Assembly (NCBI GenBank): GCA_958437495.1
Contig: CAUBOH010000024.1
Location: 1 to 25,207, forward strand
Direction of reading: 5' to 3'
Length of the DNA: 25,207 nucleotides
Source of the DNA: an uncultured Collinsella sp.
GTDB lineage: Bacteria > Actinomycetota > Coriobacteriia > Coriobacteriales > Coriobacteriaceae
Shown one piece after another: positions 1 to 6,805 of this stretch (the first letter of the stretch is position 1; every line of letters starts with the position of its first letter). The notes below the pieces were generated by a model that worked only from the letters and a program-made list of their open reading frames with translations, was not told where the DNA came from and searched no databases. A program made the position numbers and the translations under genes.

Positions 1-141
1 CGCCAACGCCCTCGTCCGCACGTCATTCGCATGCAGAAACTGGTCCTCGGTGATATCAAAAGCCCTGATGCGCTCGTTCGTTTCAGAGATGGCTTCTAAA
101 ACCTCTTGAGCGCGAAGGCCGTCTGACTTACGCGCGATCAT
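1..141 (-). CDS. HEPN/HepT-like (DUF86-type) protein, N-terminal part, cut by window edge
   Basis: The frame is open from an ATG at 141 leftward to the edge, giving 47 residues beginning MIARKSDGLRAQEVLEAISE. The pattern (helix with xxVLEAIxxxNERI, then a ...DQFLxxNDVRTRALA-like helix) resembles the first helices of DUF86/HepT proteins, RNases or toxins that pair with minimal nucleotidyltransferases. Its ATG lies inside the last codons of the upstream nucleotidyltransferase gene (14-bp overlap), so the two are probably translationally coupled. The diagnostic RX4HXY active site would lie further downstream and cannot be seen. The family call therefore rests mainly on gene context plus the N-terminal pattern. 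Confidence 0.6.
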   Translation of the reverse strand, partial: MIARKSDGLRAQEVLEAISETNERIRAFDITEDQFLHANDVRTRALA

Positions 142-622
142 AAATGATCACTCCTTCGCGCTCGATTACCGCGGCAAGATCGTCATCAAGGTAATCGCTC
201 GAGACGAGGTCAACCTGCCTCCCGGTTTCTTTGCGCACCGCCTCGCCAAACGCTGACAACGCGAAAAGACCGAAGCCCTGCTCGCGATCGACTTCGAGAC
301 GTAAGTCGATATCGCTATCGGCACGTGCCTCGCCACGGGCATACGAACCAAAAAGAATCACGCTTTTGATAGCGGGAATCGGGCTGGCCGCCTCGCGGAC
401 GGCGGACTCAATCTGGGCAGTATCCAAAATGCCCGCCGCGGCGCTTTCGCTCGCAGCGCTTTTCCCGAGTGAAGGAACAAACGGCAGCGAACGCTCGCGC
501 AGCATCTGTCTCATAAACATATTGACCGCAACAGACGAAGTCATGCCAAGTTCTTCGCACAGCTCGGCAAATGAGTCCTTAATTGACGAGTCCACTCGCA
601 CACTCAGTACAGACGCAGCCAT
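128..622 (-). CDS. RelB/DinJ-type RHH domain fused to minimal nucleotidyltransferase (MntA-like antitoxin)
   Basis: 164 residues. Residues about 5-52 match the RelB/DinJ antitoxin N-terminus (SVLSVRVDSSIKDSF..., ELGMTSSVAVNMFMRQ, then LPFVPS), a ribbon-helix-helix DNA-binding fold. Residues about 80-164 are a minimal nucleotidyltransferase: GSYARGEARADSDIDL carries the GSX10DXD signature and a third acidic residue sits in the later VDLV strand. Family knowledge: MntA-type enzymes neutralise HEPN toxins by AMPylating them, and RelB/DinJ domains repress their own operon. The fusion suggests one protein doing both jobs, which is an inference. The ATG at 622 follows a strong GGGAGGT ribosome site (627-633). 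The gene overlaps the HEPN gene by 14 bp and lies 42 bp downstream of the LacI-family gene. Confidence 0.8.
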   Translation of the reverse strand: MAASVLSVRVDSSIKDSFAELCEELGMTSSVAVNMFMRQMLRERSLPFVPSLGKSAASESAAAGILDTAQIESAVREAASPIPAIKSVILFGSYARGEARADSDIDLRLEVDREQGFGLFALSAFGEAVRKETGRQVDLVSSDYLDDDLAAVIEREGVIIYDRA

Positions 623-649
623 GGATACCTCCCGTATGACATTGTCTAT

Positions 650-658
650 ATAATATCA
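650..658 (-). promoter_or_regulatory. Probable extended -10 promoter of the RHH-nucleotidyltransferase/HEPN pair
   Basis: On the minus strand the short gap after the LacI-family gene reads TGATATTAT, an extended -10 pattern, about 30 bases upstream of the ATG at 622. The surrounding AT-rich stretch (638-660) is partly symmetric, with TGACATTGTC and a half-matching TGTGATAT side. That would suit an RHH autorepressor, but no exact operator can be named. No clear -35 box is seen. Confidence 0.35.
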
Positions 659-664
659 CACAGG

Positions 665-1687
665 CTAGCGCGAGGTCGATGCGCGGTGTTCGATGTGGCC
701 GGGGATCTCGATGCGCTTGGGGGCGAGCTTTGCGGCATCGCCTACCGTAGTGGTAACAACGTCGATACGCTCGGACAGGCGCTCGACTACGCGCTCAGCG
801 ATGGTAAGGGTATCCTGCGCGGCCGTGGTCACGCCGCCAAAGAGCACGTGGTTCCAGGGGTAATCGTCAAATGTCGCGATCTTGAGCCCAGCCGGCAACG
901 AGGGTCCCAGCTGCGCTAATGCCTCGGTCAGGCGCAGGAAGACCAGACCGTTGACGGCAATGAGGCCGAGCTTTTTGCCCGCATAGTCGCGGATGGTTTC
1001 GTCCAAGCGGCCAACGCCCGTGGCGCCACCATCGGTCAGGGTGACGATCTCACCCGCAAGGCCGCGTCGCGAAAGCTCGTCGACAAAGGCCTCGGCGCGC
1101 TCGCGACGCACGGGGCTGTCGTCGCTTGCCTCGGTGAGCAGGCACAGGCGCTCGCTGCCAGCGACGGCCAAGGCGTCTACCAAGCCGGCAACTAGCTCGC
1201 GGTTGTTAGAGGTCACCAGATCGACACCGCCGTCGGCAACGTCGCGGTCGAGCAGCACAACGGGCAGGCGCCCCGCTGCCGCGGCGATTGCCTCGTCGTT
1301 GCCTCCGCAGGTATTGACGACCAGGCCGTCCACACCGGCATCGATAAGTCTGGTGAGCGACTCTGCTTCCTTGGCGGAATCATTGCCGCTAATGGCAGTC
1401 ATAAGCGAGCAGCCGCGCGCGGCAGCGCTGGCGGAAAGCCCTTCGAGCATGGCGCTCGAGAACGGGTTAGCAATGTCGGCCAAGATCACGCCAATGAGGT
1501 TGGTACGCGAGCTGCGCAGATTGCGCGCGGCGGCACGTGGACGATAGCCGGTGCGCTCGATAACTGCCGCGATGCGAGCACGGGTTTCCTCGGTCATCTG
1601 CCCGGGGTGGTTGTTGAGATAGCGCGAGACCGTGGCCGGGCTCACGCCCGCCTCGGCGGCAATGTCCTTGATTCTCATCTGCGCCAT
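665..1687 (-). CDS. LacI-family transcriptional regulator
   Basis: About 340 residues from the ATG at 1687. The N-terminus has the LacI helix-turn-helix and hinge (MRIKDIAAEAGVSPATVSRY, then LNNHPGQMTEETRARI and ERTGYRPRAAARNLRS). The rest is a periplasmic-binding-protein-like sensor (IGVILADIANPFSSAMLEG, DGLVVNTCG, VVLLDRDV). The frame extends to 1735, but the ATG at 1687 has a GGGG-containing stretch upstream and keeps the HTH at the usual distance from the N-terminus. An ATG at 1678 is also possible. No sugar transport or catabolic gene lies beside it, so the effector and target operon cannot be inferred. Downstream is the toxin-antitoxin-like pair, which appears unrelated. Confidence 0.9.
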   Translation of the reverse strand: MAQMRIKDIAAEAGVSPATVSRYLNNHPGQMTEETRARIAAVIERTGYRPRAAARNLRSSRTNLIGVILADIANPFSSAMLEGLSASAAARGCSLMTAISGNDSAKEAESLTRLIDAGVDGLVVNTCGGNDEAIAAAAGRLPVVLLDRDVADGGVDLVTSNNRELVAGLVDALAVAGSERLCLLTEASDDSPVRRERAEAFVDELSRRGLAGEIVTLTDGGATGVGRLDETIRDYAGKKLGLIAVNGLVFLRLTEALAQLGPSLPAGLKIATFDDYPWNHVLFGGVTTAAQDTLTIAERVVERLSERIDVVTTTVGDAAKLAPKRIEIPGHIEHRASTSR

Positions 1688-1812
1688 AGCGCACCCCGTT
1701 TCCCAATTGTCGGCGATCTGAGCCATTTTAGGCATTTTTTTAAAAATCTCGCTTGCAAAACGTTGTAGGTGAGCAGCATCGTTTTTGCGTCTCGAGCAGA
1801 TGCGGTGATGGG

Positions 1813-2505
1813 CTAGATAGACGAGTCTTTGGACAGCTCGAAATAGTCGGGATGCAAGGCGATAACCGGGCCCTGCTCCTCGGGCATCAGGTGCAAGTGC
1901 GTCTCTGCCAGGTAGCTCGCCGTGTCGGTATCGCCCCTCTTAATGGCCTCGAGAATCCGACGATGTTGTCGACGAATCGGCTCCCAATCCAGATCCTGCG
2001 ACACCATACGCAACCAGTTGTATCGCTCAAAATGCGTGTTGACGCTCTTCATCCAATCCCACAGCATATGACGACCAGCAATCACGAAACACATCTCATG
2101 AAACAGGTTATCCAGGTCGAAAAAGCGACGCGTTTCGCTATGGTCGAGCGATTCGGACTCGGTAAGAATCTGCTCGAGCCGATGCTTTTGCTCGGACGTG
2201 GCAGCCGAACAGCATTTAATAAGCACGCTTCTTTCGAGTTTCTCGCGCAAGAAACAGGCATTCTCGGCGTGCTCCATGCTGATTTTTGAGACATAGGTGC
2301 CGCTTTTGGGACGCGTTTCCACCAGCTCCTGCTCGCGCAGGCGCACAAAGGACTCGCGAATGGGCGTGCGCCCGATTCCCGTCTCCTTTTCCAGACCAAT
2401 CGCCGAAAGGCGCGTGCCGGGTTTGAGCTCGGCATAGATGATCTTGGAGCGCAATGCGTTGTATGCCTGATCTTGCAGGCTCTGATAATGCTGGTGTTGT
2501 TCCAT
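1813..2505 (-). CDS. GntR-family regulator with FCD-type effector domain
   Basis: 230 residues from the ATG at 2505, which has CCGAGGG about 7-10 bases upstream. A GTG at 2547 in the same frame lacks such a site. Residues about 10-75 form the GntR winged helix (AYNALRSKIIYAELKPGTRL, EKETGIGRTPIRES, then LVETRPKSGTYVS). The remainder is a mostly helical FCD-like ligand domain with possible metal-ligand positions in DLDNLFHEMC, the RRQHRRIL region and the AETHLHL helix. FCD regulators usually sense small organic acids and control nearby catabolic genes, but no such operon is adjacent. The gene sits upstream of the LacI-family gene on the same strand with a 125-bp gap from its stop codon to the chosen LacI start. 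Confidence 0.88.
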   Translation of the reverse strand: MEQHQHYQSLQDQAYNALRSKIIYAELKPGTRLSAIGLEKETGIGRTPIRESFVRLREQELVETRPKSGTYVSKISMEHAENACFLREKLERSVLIKCCSAATSEQKHRLEQILTESESLDHSETRRFFDLDNLFHEMCFVIAGRHMLWDWMKSVNTHFERYNWLRMVSQDLDWEPIRRQHRRILEAIKRGDTDTASYLAETHLHLMPEEQGPVIALHPDYFELSKDSSI

Positions 2506-2640
2506 AAAGCCCTCGGATGAAGCCCACGGTTTGTCGAATTTCACCACGTAATACTATCGCATCGACACGCCCCAGCTCCCAATCAGTCTTTTTGGGACGG
2601 GGCTCTTTTAGCTACCCTGGCCCGCAGATCGGCCCCCTTG

Positions 2641-2798
2641 CCACAAAAGTGGCCCATCTACTACGTTAACACGGATAGCCTCGGCCATACCGAAAACCGT
2701 GAAAACAAAACCGCAGGTAGACAGCTTGTCGATTTTCGAAAAAGCCGGCTATGGTTGACCCCTGCGGCTTAAACGTAGTAGATAGGCCCTTTTCGTGG
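2641..2798. repeat. 158-bp extragenic element with 27-bp imperfect terminal inverted repeats
   Basis: The left arm 2641-2667 and the right arm 2772-2798 are reverse complements over 27 bp with about four mismatches. The interior has further partial pairing (CCGCAGG near 2711 against CCTGCGG near 2761; TAGCC against GGCTA). The element encodes no convincing protein. Its AGTAGATAGGC segment resembles the AGTAGATGAGGC loop of the two repeats that flank the kdp locus, so the three may belong to one repeat family. It lies in the 540-bp gene-free stretch upstream of the GntR gene. Confidence 0.75.
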
Positions 2799-2895
2799 CG
2801 CAGCACTACTGCACCCCAAATTGGCACCCCGAGCCTGTTATAAGTTGCTGTGATATACGGACGGTTGATAATCAAGGGTTGAAAATCAAGGCGCG

Positions 2896-2957
2896 CTATA
2901 CGGCTTGCTATATCTCACTATACTTTGCTGTACGTCGCTATACTTTGCTATAACTTG
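2896..2957. repeat. 10-bp-phased CTATA tandem array
   Basis: CTATA (one copy CTGTA) starts at 2896, 2908, 2918, 2928, 2938 and 2948, so spacing is 12 and then four times 10. The best-matching units read CTATACTTTG. More degenerate members (CTGTTATAAG, CTGTGATATAC) lie just upstream at 2835-2858. One unit per helical turn puts every copy on the same DNA face. It lies 390-450 bp upstream of the GntR start and just past the terminator of the AlbA-type gene. Function unknown; a regulator-binding array or bent DNA is possible. Confidence 0.7.
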
Positions 2958-2989
2958 ACAATAATCGGCCCGTTACCATCCGGGATATA

Positions 2990-3023
2990 ACGGACCCCAA
3001 GCCAACGCTGGCTTGGGGTCCGT
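2990..3023 (-). terminator. Strong hairpin after the AlbA-type gene
   Basis: A perfect 15-bp stem (2990-3004 with 3009-3023, core GGACCCCAAGCC) closes a 4-base loop, 22 bp past the stop codon at 3046 on the minus strand. The bases after it on that strand (TATATCCC) are only weakly T-rich. Confidence 0.7.
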
Positions 3024-3045
3024 CTTGTACCATGGCTCTTTTGGA

Positions 3046-4299
3046 CTATGAGCGCTCGTATTTCGTGGCCCGCCCGGTTCCCTGCCTTACGATTGCATTC
3101 CGTTCAAGCAGAGATTCGAGTGCCGCCAACGTCCGCATTCGGCTCAGCCCCGTCTGTTTTTCAATCTCGCTTCGCGACATAATTCGCCCGCCCGACAAGG
3201 CCTTGAGAACCTGGGCCTCTTCCTCGGACCCTTCAAAGGCATCGGTAACGGGCAATGTGACGGCCACCATGCCGCCGCGAACATCAAAAATTGGTTGATT
3301 GATCGAATCGCGATAGGCACGTCTAATGCGCGCAATTCCCGTACCAAATTTCTCGATATAATCCAGCTTTAAGAAGGCCTCTGCAACGATGGGGTTTCTG
3401 AGCACGGATATCTGCCCATACAGGTATTGTTCTGTCGTCAAACCGGCGGGCAGCGATCCGGGGGAGGTCACAACGACACGATCATCGTACAGGGCAATTT
3501 GAACGTTCGCTCGAACGTCCCACGTCCGATGCACCAAAGCATTTGCAACAGCTTCGCGGAATGCCTCAAGAGGAATTCGATCAGTTTGGACGCGCTCCAT
3601 CCCTTCGATACGCTCATAACGGTAGTAGCGTGCAAACATAGCCACCGCCCTGTCCGCCTGCTCAATTGCGGATACATTTGTCGTCGCCTCGCGATCCAAG
3701 ATCACATCCTCGGTATCGCCAAAACGGACGCAGTCGATGCCTGGAAAATCATTCTTATCCGCTAAAATCGCCGCGGCATTGGTATAGCCATCCTTGCCGA
3801 GCAAGCGGAGCGTACGCATGATATCCGGCGTTAGCTCGGAAATGCCGAGGTGTTCAACACACTTATGCTCGAGCGTATGAAAGCCCAAGTCCTGGCGAGC
3901 CGACGTGAGCGCGTCGAACGTTACGTTGCTGCCTTCGAGCGTCAGCCTGCCATACTCAAACCGGTCGACCTCCACCGTTGCCGAATCGTTTCGTCTGTAG
4001 GCCTTTCCCTTGCTTCGATAGGGTTTGTCCTGCCCCTCATAAACCGTAAGGATTACGATCCCGTGTTTCTCATCGGGCTCAAGCGAATAACGGGGCGCGG
4101 GATCAAGACTGTCGTTAATCATGTTCTCGATGCGCAGGCATTCTGCAACCGGATCCGCAAGGCCGACAGCCACGCCCTCGTCATCAACACCAAACTCAAT
4201 CTTGCCCGTCCCGTAGTTTGCATAGGCGCTCACCGTTTTAAGAAACGTCGGCGTAACGCTTTCCTTGTATTCGACTGTAGGGCTCTCTCTAACAACCAT
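3046..4299 (-). CDS. AlbA/Schlafen-type putative transcriptional regulator (AlbA_2 + HATPase_c_4 + winged helix)
   Basis: 417 residues from the ATG at 4299. The N-terminal AlbA_2 domain covers about 1-115 (ESPTVEYKESVTPTFLKTVS, AYANYGTGKIEFGVDD, GKAYRRNDSAT). The middle has an ATPase-like region with PLEAFREAVANALVHRTW and FGTGIARI, as in the HATPase_c_4 group. The C-terminus has a winged helix (GGRIMSRSEIEKQTGLSRMR). These multidomain proteins are annotated as DNA-binding regulators or helicase-like proteins, and their targets are mostly unknown. An ATG at 4326 is also in frame. The -10 box at 4337-4342 would place the transcript start near 4330, and AAGGGG lies 8 bases before the ATG at 4299, which favours that start. 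A palindrome ahead of the gene suggests autoregulation. Monocistronic. Confidence 0.82.
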   Translation of the reverse strand: MVVRESPTVEYKESVTPTFLKTVSAYANYGTGKIEFGVDDEGVAVGLADPVAECLRIENMINDSLDPAPRYSLEPDEKHGIVILTVYEGQDKPYRSKGKAYRRNDSATVEVDRFEYGRLTLEGSNVTFDALTSARQDLGFHTLEHKCVEHLGISELTPDIMRTLRLLGKDGYTNAAAILADKNDFPGIDCVRFGDTEDVILDREATTNVSAIEQADRAVAMFARYYRYERIEGMERVQTDRIPLEAFREAVANALVHRTWDVRANVQIALYDDRVVVTSPGSLPAGLTTEQYLYGQISVLRNPIVAEAFLKLDYIEKFGTGIARIRRAYRDSINQPIFDVRGGMVAVTLPVTDAFEGSEEEAQVLKALSGGRIMSRSEIEKQTGLSRMRTLAALESLLERNAIVRQGTGRATKYERS

Positions 4300-4336
4300 A
4301 TGCACAACCCCTTCGTTTCGTACCATTCATAACCTT

Positions 4337-4342
4337 ATTATA
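4337..4342 (-). promoter_or_regulatory. -10 box (TATAAT) of the AlbA-type gene
   Basis: The minus strand reads CTTATAATAAG just ahead of the gene, a perfect TATAAT. No good -35 hexamer lies 16-18 bp upstream; that spacer is occupied by one arm of the palindrome at 4344-4394. Confidence 0.55.
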
Positions 4343-4343
4343 A

Positions 4344-4394
4344 GACGAAAACTGTTTGCGTATTGATTTATCCAAGACGCAAATGGTTTTCGTC
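4344..4394. promoter_or_regulatory. Palindromic operator candidate ahead of the AlbA-type gene
   Basis: GACGAAAACTGTTTGCGT (4344-4361) and ACGCAAATGGTTTTCGTC (4377-4394) are reverse complements in 16 of 18 positions, separated by 15 bp. The proximal arm abuts the TATAAT box. This placement suits a repressor site, possibly for the gene's own winged-helix product (inference). Confidence 0.55.
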
Positions 4395-4420
4395 TGTCAA
4401 TACGTCTGCAATCCAAACGA

Positions 4421-4456
4421 AAAGAGCCCCGAGCTCGTTTGAACTCGGGGCTCTTT
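4421..4456 (-). terminator. Rho-independent terminator after the flavoenzyme gene
   Basis: A 13-bp perfect stem (AAAGAGCCCCGAG at 4421-4433 with CTCGGGGCTCTTT at 4444-4456) and 10-base loop. On the minus strand it is followed by a T-rich tract (CTTTTCGTTT). It lies about 150 bp downstream of the stop codon at 4608. Confidence 0.75.
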
Positions 4457-4607
4457 GTGCCGCACATCTATGAGAGGAGTAATTCGATGCGTACGAGCGC
4501 TACTCCATGAAGCCGCCCTGGGATGGCGGCAACCTCGTCAATGGGTTCAGGTTTACATGCATCAACTTAGCGCAAAGTAACCTGGCCCCCATGCACCAAG
4601 GGGTTGA

Positions 4608-6557
4608 CTAGAGTTCGCAGGCAACCTTGTAGCCATCGCCGATGGCGTCGCGGATGTTGCCGCACTTGTTGGCATCGCCCAGCACGTGGGTGGCAACACC
4701 GGCTGCGGCCAGGTCGTCGGCCAGCTTGGTATTGGGACGATAGCCCATGGCAAGCACCAGCGTATCGGCACCGGTGATGGTGTGGACCTCGCCGTCCTTC
4801 TCGTAGCTGATGGTGTCCTCGGTGATCTCGGTCACCTTGGCCTCGGTCAGCACGTGGACGCCCTTGGAGAGCATGCGCGTGATGAGCACCGCGCGGCCGG
4901 CGCCGCCCTCGTTGGCGGCGAGCGTCTTGGTCATCTCGATAACGGTGACATCGCGATTGGCCGGCGACAGGTCGTTGACCAGCGGGGCCAAGTAATCTGC
5001 CGTCTCGCAACCGACGGTGCCGCCACCCACGATGACGATCTTCTTGCCCGGGAAAGCCTTGCCACCCAGCAGGTCATCAGCCGTCATAACCTGCTTAAAG
5101 CTCTGCATGAAGGCCGGAGCGATGGGCTCGGCGCCATAAGCCAGGACAACCTCGTAACCTGCGTAGTCGCGCTGAATGTCCTCGGCCGAAAGCTCGGTAC
5201 CAAAGACGCACGTGACGCCTGCCTCGGCCAAGCGACGGTACTGATACTTGATCACGCGGGTGAGCTCCTGCTTTGCCGGCGGAACGGCTGCGATGCGCAT
5301 CTCGCCGCCCGGCTCGTCCTGCTTATCCACAAGCACCACGTTGTGGCCGCGCTTGGCGGCAATGTAGGCTGTCTCCATGCCCGCAGGACCAGCGCCCACA
5401 ACGAGCACGTTCTTGGCCTCGGCGGCAGGCTCGTAGCCAGCCTCGTCACGCTCCACGTCCGGGTTGACGGTGCAGGAGATGCGCTTGCCGAACATGATGC
5501 CGTTCAGGCAGCGCAGGCAACCGATGCAGGGGCGGATGTCGTCGGCGTTGCCGGCAGCGGCCTTGTTGCAGAACTCGGCATCGCACAGATTGGCGCGGCC
5601 CATCATGCAGATGTCGGCGGCGCCGTCCTCGATCAGCTCCTCGGCAATCCAGGCCTCGTTGATGCGTCCAACGGTGGCGACGGGAATGTTGACGTGCTTT
5701 TTGATCTCGCGCGAGCAGGCGGCGTGCGAGGCCTGCTGCGTGCCGGCGGCGGGAATCGCGGAGCCGCGCTTGATGGTGGTGCCACCCGACACGTGAATCA
5801 TGTCGACGCCGGCCTTCTCCAGGCGACGCGAGACGTAGATCATGTCGTTGAGGGTCAGACCACCGTCGGTGTACTCGTCACCCGAGATGCGGACGTCGAT
5901 GATAAAGTCCTTGCCGCAGCGCTCGCGAATCTCGGCGATGACCTCGAGCAGAAAGCGCATGCGAGCGTCGAGCGAGCCACCGTACTCGTCGGTACGCTTG
6001 TTATAGAGCGGGGTCAAAAAGCCGCCGAGCATGCCATGGGCGTGCGCCGCATGGACCTCGACGCCATCGACGCCGGCCTTCTGCATACGCACGGCAGCGT
6101 CGCCAAACTGATGCGTGAGCTCGTGGATCTCATCGACCGTGATGGGACGCGGCGCCTCGCGGGCATAGGACGGGCCCACAAAGGACGGAGCGATCAGGCG
6201 CGGCGTGCCCGGAATGTTAAAGGCCATGTAGGCGGGGTGGAAGAGCTGCGGCATGATCTTGCAGCCATACTCGTGGACGGCCGCGGCGAGCTTTTCCCAG
6301 CCGGGGATAAACGTGTCGTCGTAGCAGCACATGTCACCCGGCAGATAGGTATAGGTGGGCTCGACCGTCACGACCTCGGTAATGATGAGGCCCACGCCGC
6401 CCTTGGCGCGAGCACGATAATGATCGACCAAGTCGTCGGTCACATAGCCATGATCGGCCAGGTTGGTGGACACCGGCGGCATAAAGACGCGGTTCTTGAC
6501 CTCGGTCGTACCGACCTTGATCGGGCTAAAGAGCATCGGATAGGCGGAGGACTCCAT
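4608..6557 (-). CDS. Old Yellow Enzyme-family FMN/Fe-S/FAD oxidoreductase (2,4-dienoyl-CoA / enoate reductase-like)
   Basis: 649 residues from the ATG at 6557, preceded by AAAGGAAG; upstream in-frame starts (to 6644) lack a site. Residues about 8-350 are the FMN TIM barrel (KNRVFMPPVST, VDGVEVHAAHAHGMLGGF, YNKRTDEYGGSLDARMRF). A cysteine cluster CIGCLRC plus a Cys 11 residues on (RISCTVNP) should bind a 4Fe-4S centre. The spacing C-x2-C-x2-C-x11-C is like that of trimethylamine dehydrogenase, not the C-x2-C-x3-C of E. coli FadH. Then an FAD/NAD(P) half follows (VLVVGAGPAGMETAYIAAKR and IVIVGGGTVGCETADYL). The family reduces activated C=C bonds of enoates, dienoyl-CoAs, steroids or bile-acid intermediates, or demethylates amines. 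The substrate is not predictable here. Monocistronic with its own terminator. Confidence 0.88.
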   Translation of the reverse strand: MESSAYPMLFSPIKVGTTEVKNRVFMPPVSTNLADHGYVTDDLVDHYRARAKGGVGLIITEVVTVEPTYTYLPGDMCCYDDTFIPGWEKLAAAVHEYGCKIMPQLFHPAYMAFNIPGTPRLIAPSFVGPSYAREAPRPITVDEIHELTHQFGDAAVRMQKAGVDGVEVHAAHAHGMLGGFLTPLYNKRTDEYGGSLDARMRFLLEVIAEIRERCGKDFIIDVRISGDEYTDGGLTLNDMIYVSRRLEKAGVDMIHVSGGTTIKRGSAIPAAGTQQASHAACSREIKKHVNIPVATVGRINEAWIAEELIEDGAADICMMGRANLCDAEFCNKAAAGNADDIRPCIGCLRCLNGIMFGKRISCTVNPDVERDEAGYEPAAEAKNVLVVGAGPAGMETAYIAAKRGHNVVLVDKQDEPGGEMRIAAVPPAKQELTRVIKYQYRRLAEAGVTCVFGTELSAEDIQRDYAGYEVVLAYGAEPIAPAFMQSFKQVMTADDLLGGKAFPGKKIVIVGGGTVGCETADYLAPLVNDLSPANRDVTVIEMTKTLAANEGGAGRAVLITRMLSKGVHVLTEAKVTEITEDTISYEKDGEVHTITGADTLVLAMGYRPNTKLADDLAAAGVATHVLGDANKCGNIRDAIGDGYKVACEL

Positions 6558-6667
6558 ACAGGCTTCCTTTCGTTTGAGCCGCTCGGCGGCAGTTGCTAAC
6601 GTACCTATCGTATCAGTAACCGCCGCATTCGCACTCGCTCGCACTCCCCACCTTCAATCCCGTCCCT

Positions 6668-6785
6668 CACAAAAAAGTTGCGGTGGAATACGGAGTAGAT
6701 GAGGCTTCTGACAGTCAAAACAGTCCGTATTTCACCGCAACTGATGGGCGGGGTGGAATTGAGGGCTCAGATAGTCAGTCATGCC
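6668..6785. repeat. Kdp-flanking hairpin repeat, copy 1 (also probable kdpFABC terminator)
   Basis: A 118-bp unit matching copy 2 (15082-15199) without gaps; the first 83 bp differ at only four positions. The core is a 19-bp stem (6676-6694 with 6724-6742, one G-T pair; arm AGTTGCGGTGGAATACGGA) and a 29-base loop containing AGTAGATGAGGC. On the minus strand the stem is followed by TTTTTT, so it can end leftward transcripts from kdpC, whose stop is at 6806. The right 35 bp translate on the minus strand to EGMTDYL, echoing the EGMTNYL gene end in copy 2. Confidence 0.85.
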
Positions 6786-6805
6786 CTCATCCGCCACTCC
6801 CTCAC

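Noticed and set aside
1750..1770. LacI-type operator (TTGCAAAACGTTG) ahead of the LacI-family gene
   Set aside because: Symmetry around the central CG holds for only a few positions, too weak to claim.
2569..2609. GC-rich hairpin with T-run on the plus strand upstream of the GntR gene
   Set aside because: The stem is interrupted and no plus-strand gene precedes it, so a terminator call has no support.
2666..2875. Minus-strand 69-codon frame in the gap upstream of the GntR gene
   Set aside because: It runs through the inverted-repeat element, has no ribosome site and no recognisable domain.
4487..4510. Seven-codon plus-strand ORF with a GAGGAG upstream
   Set aside because: It has no gene downstream on the same strand and lies between two leftward genes; probably chance.
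4686..6599. Very long open frames antisense to real genes (also 7763-9103, 9815-11482, 15795-17927, 19204-21357)
   Set aside because: They lie exactly opposite the flavoenzyme, kdpB, kdpA, feoB and aspS genes, have His/Gly/Arg/Asp-rich composition without domains, and arise from GC-skewed codon use on the true strand.
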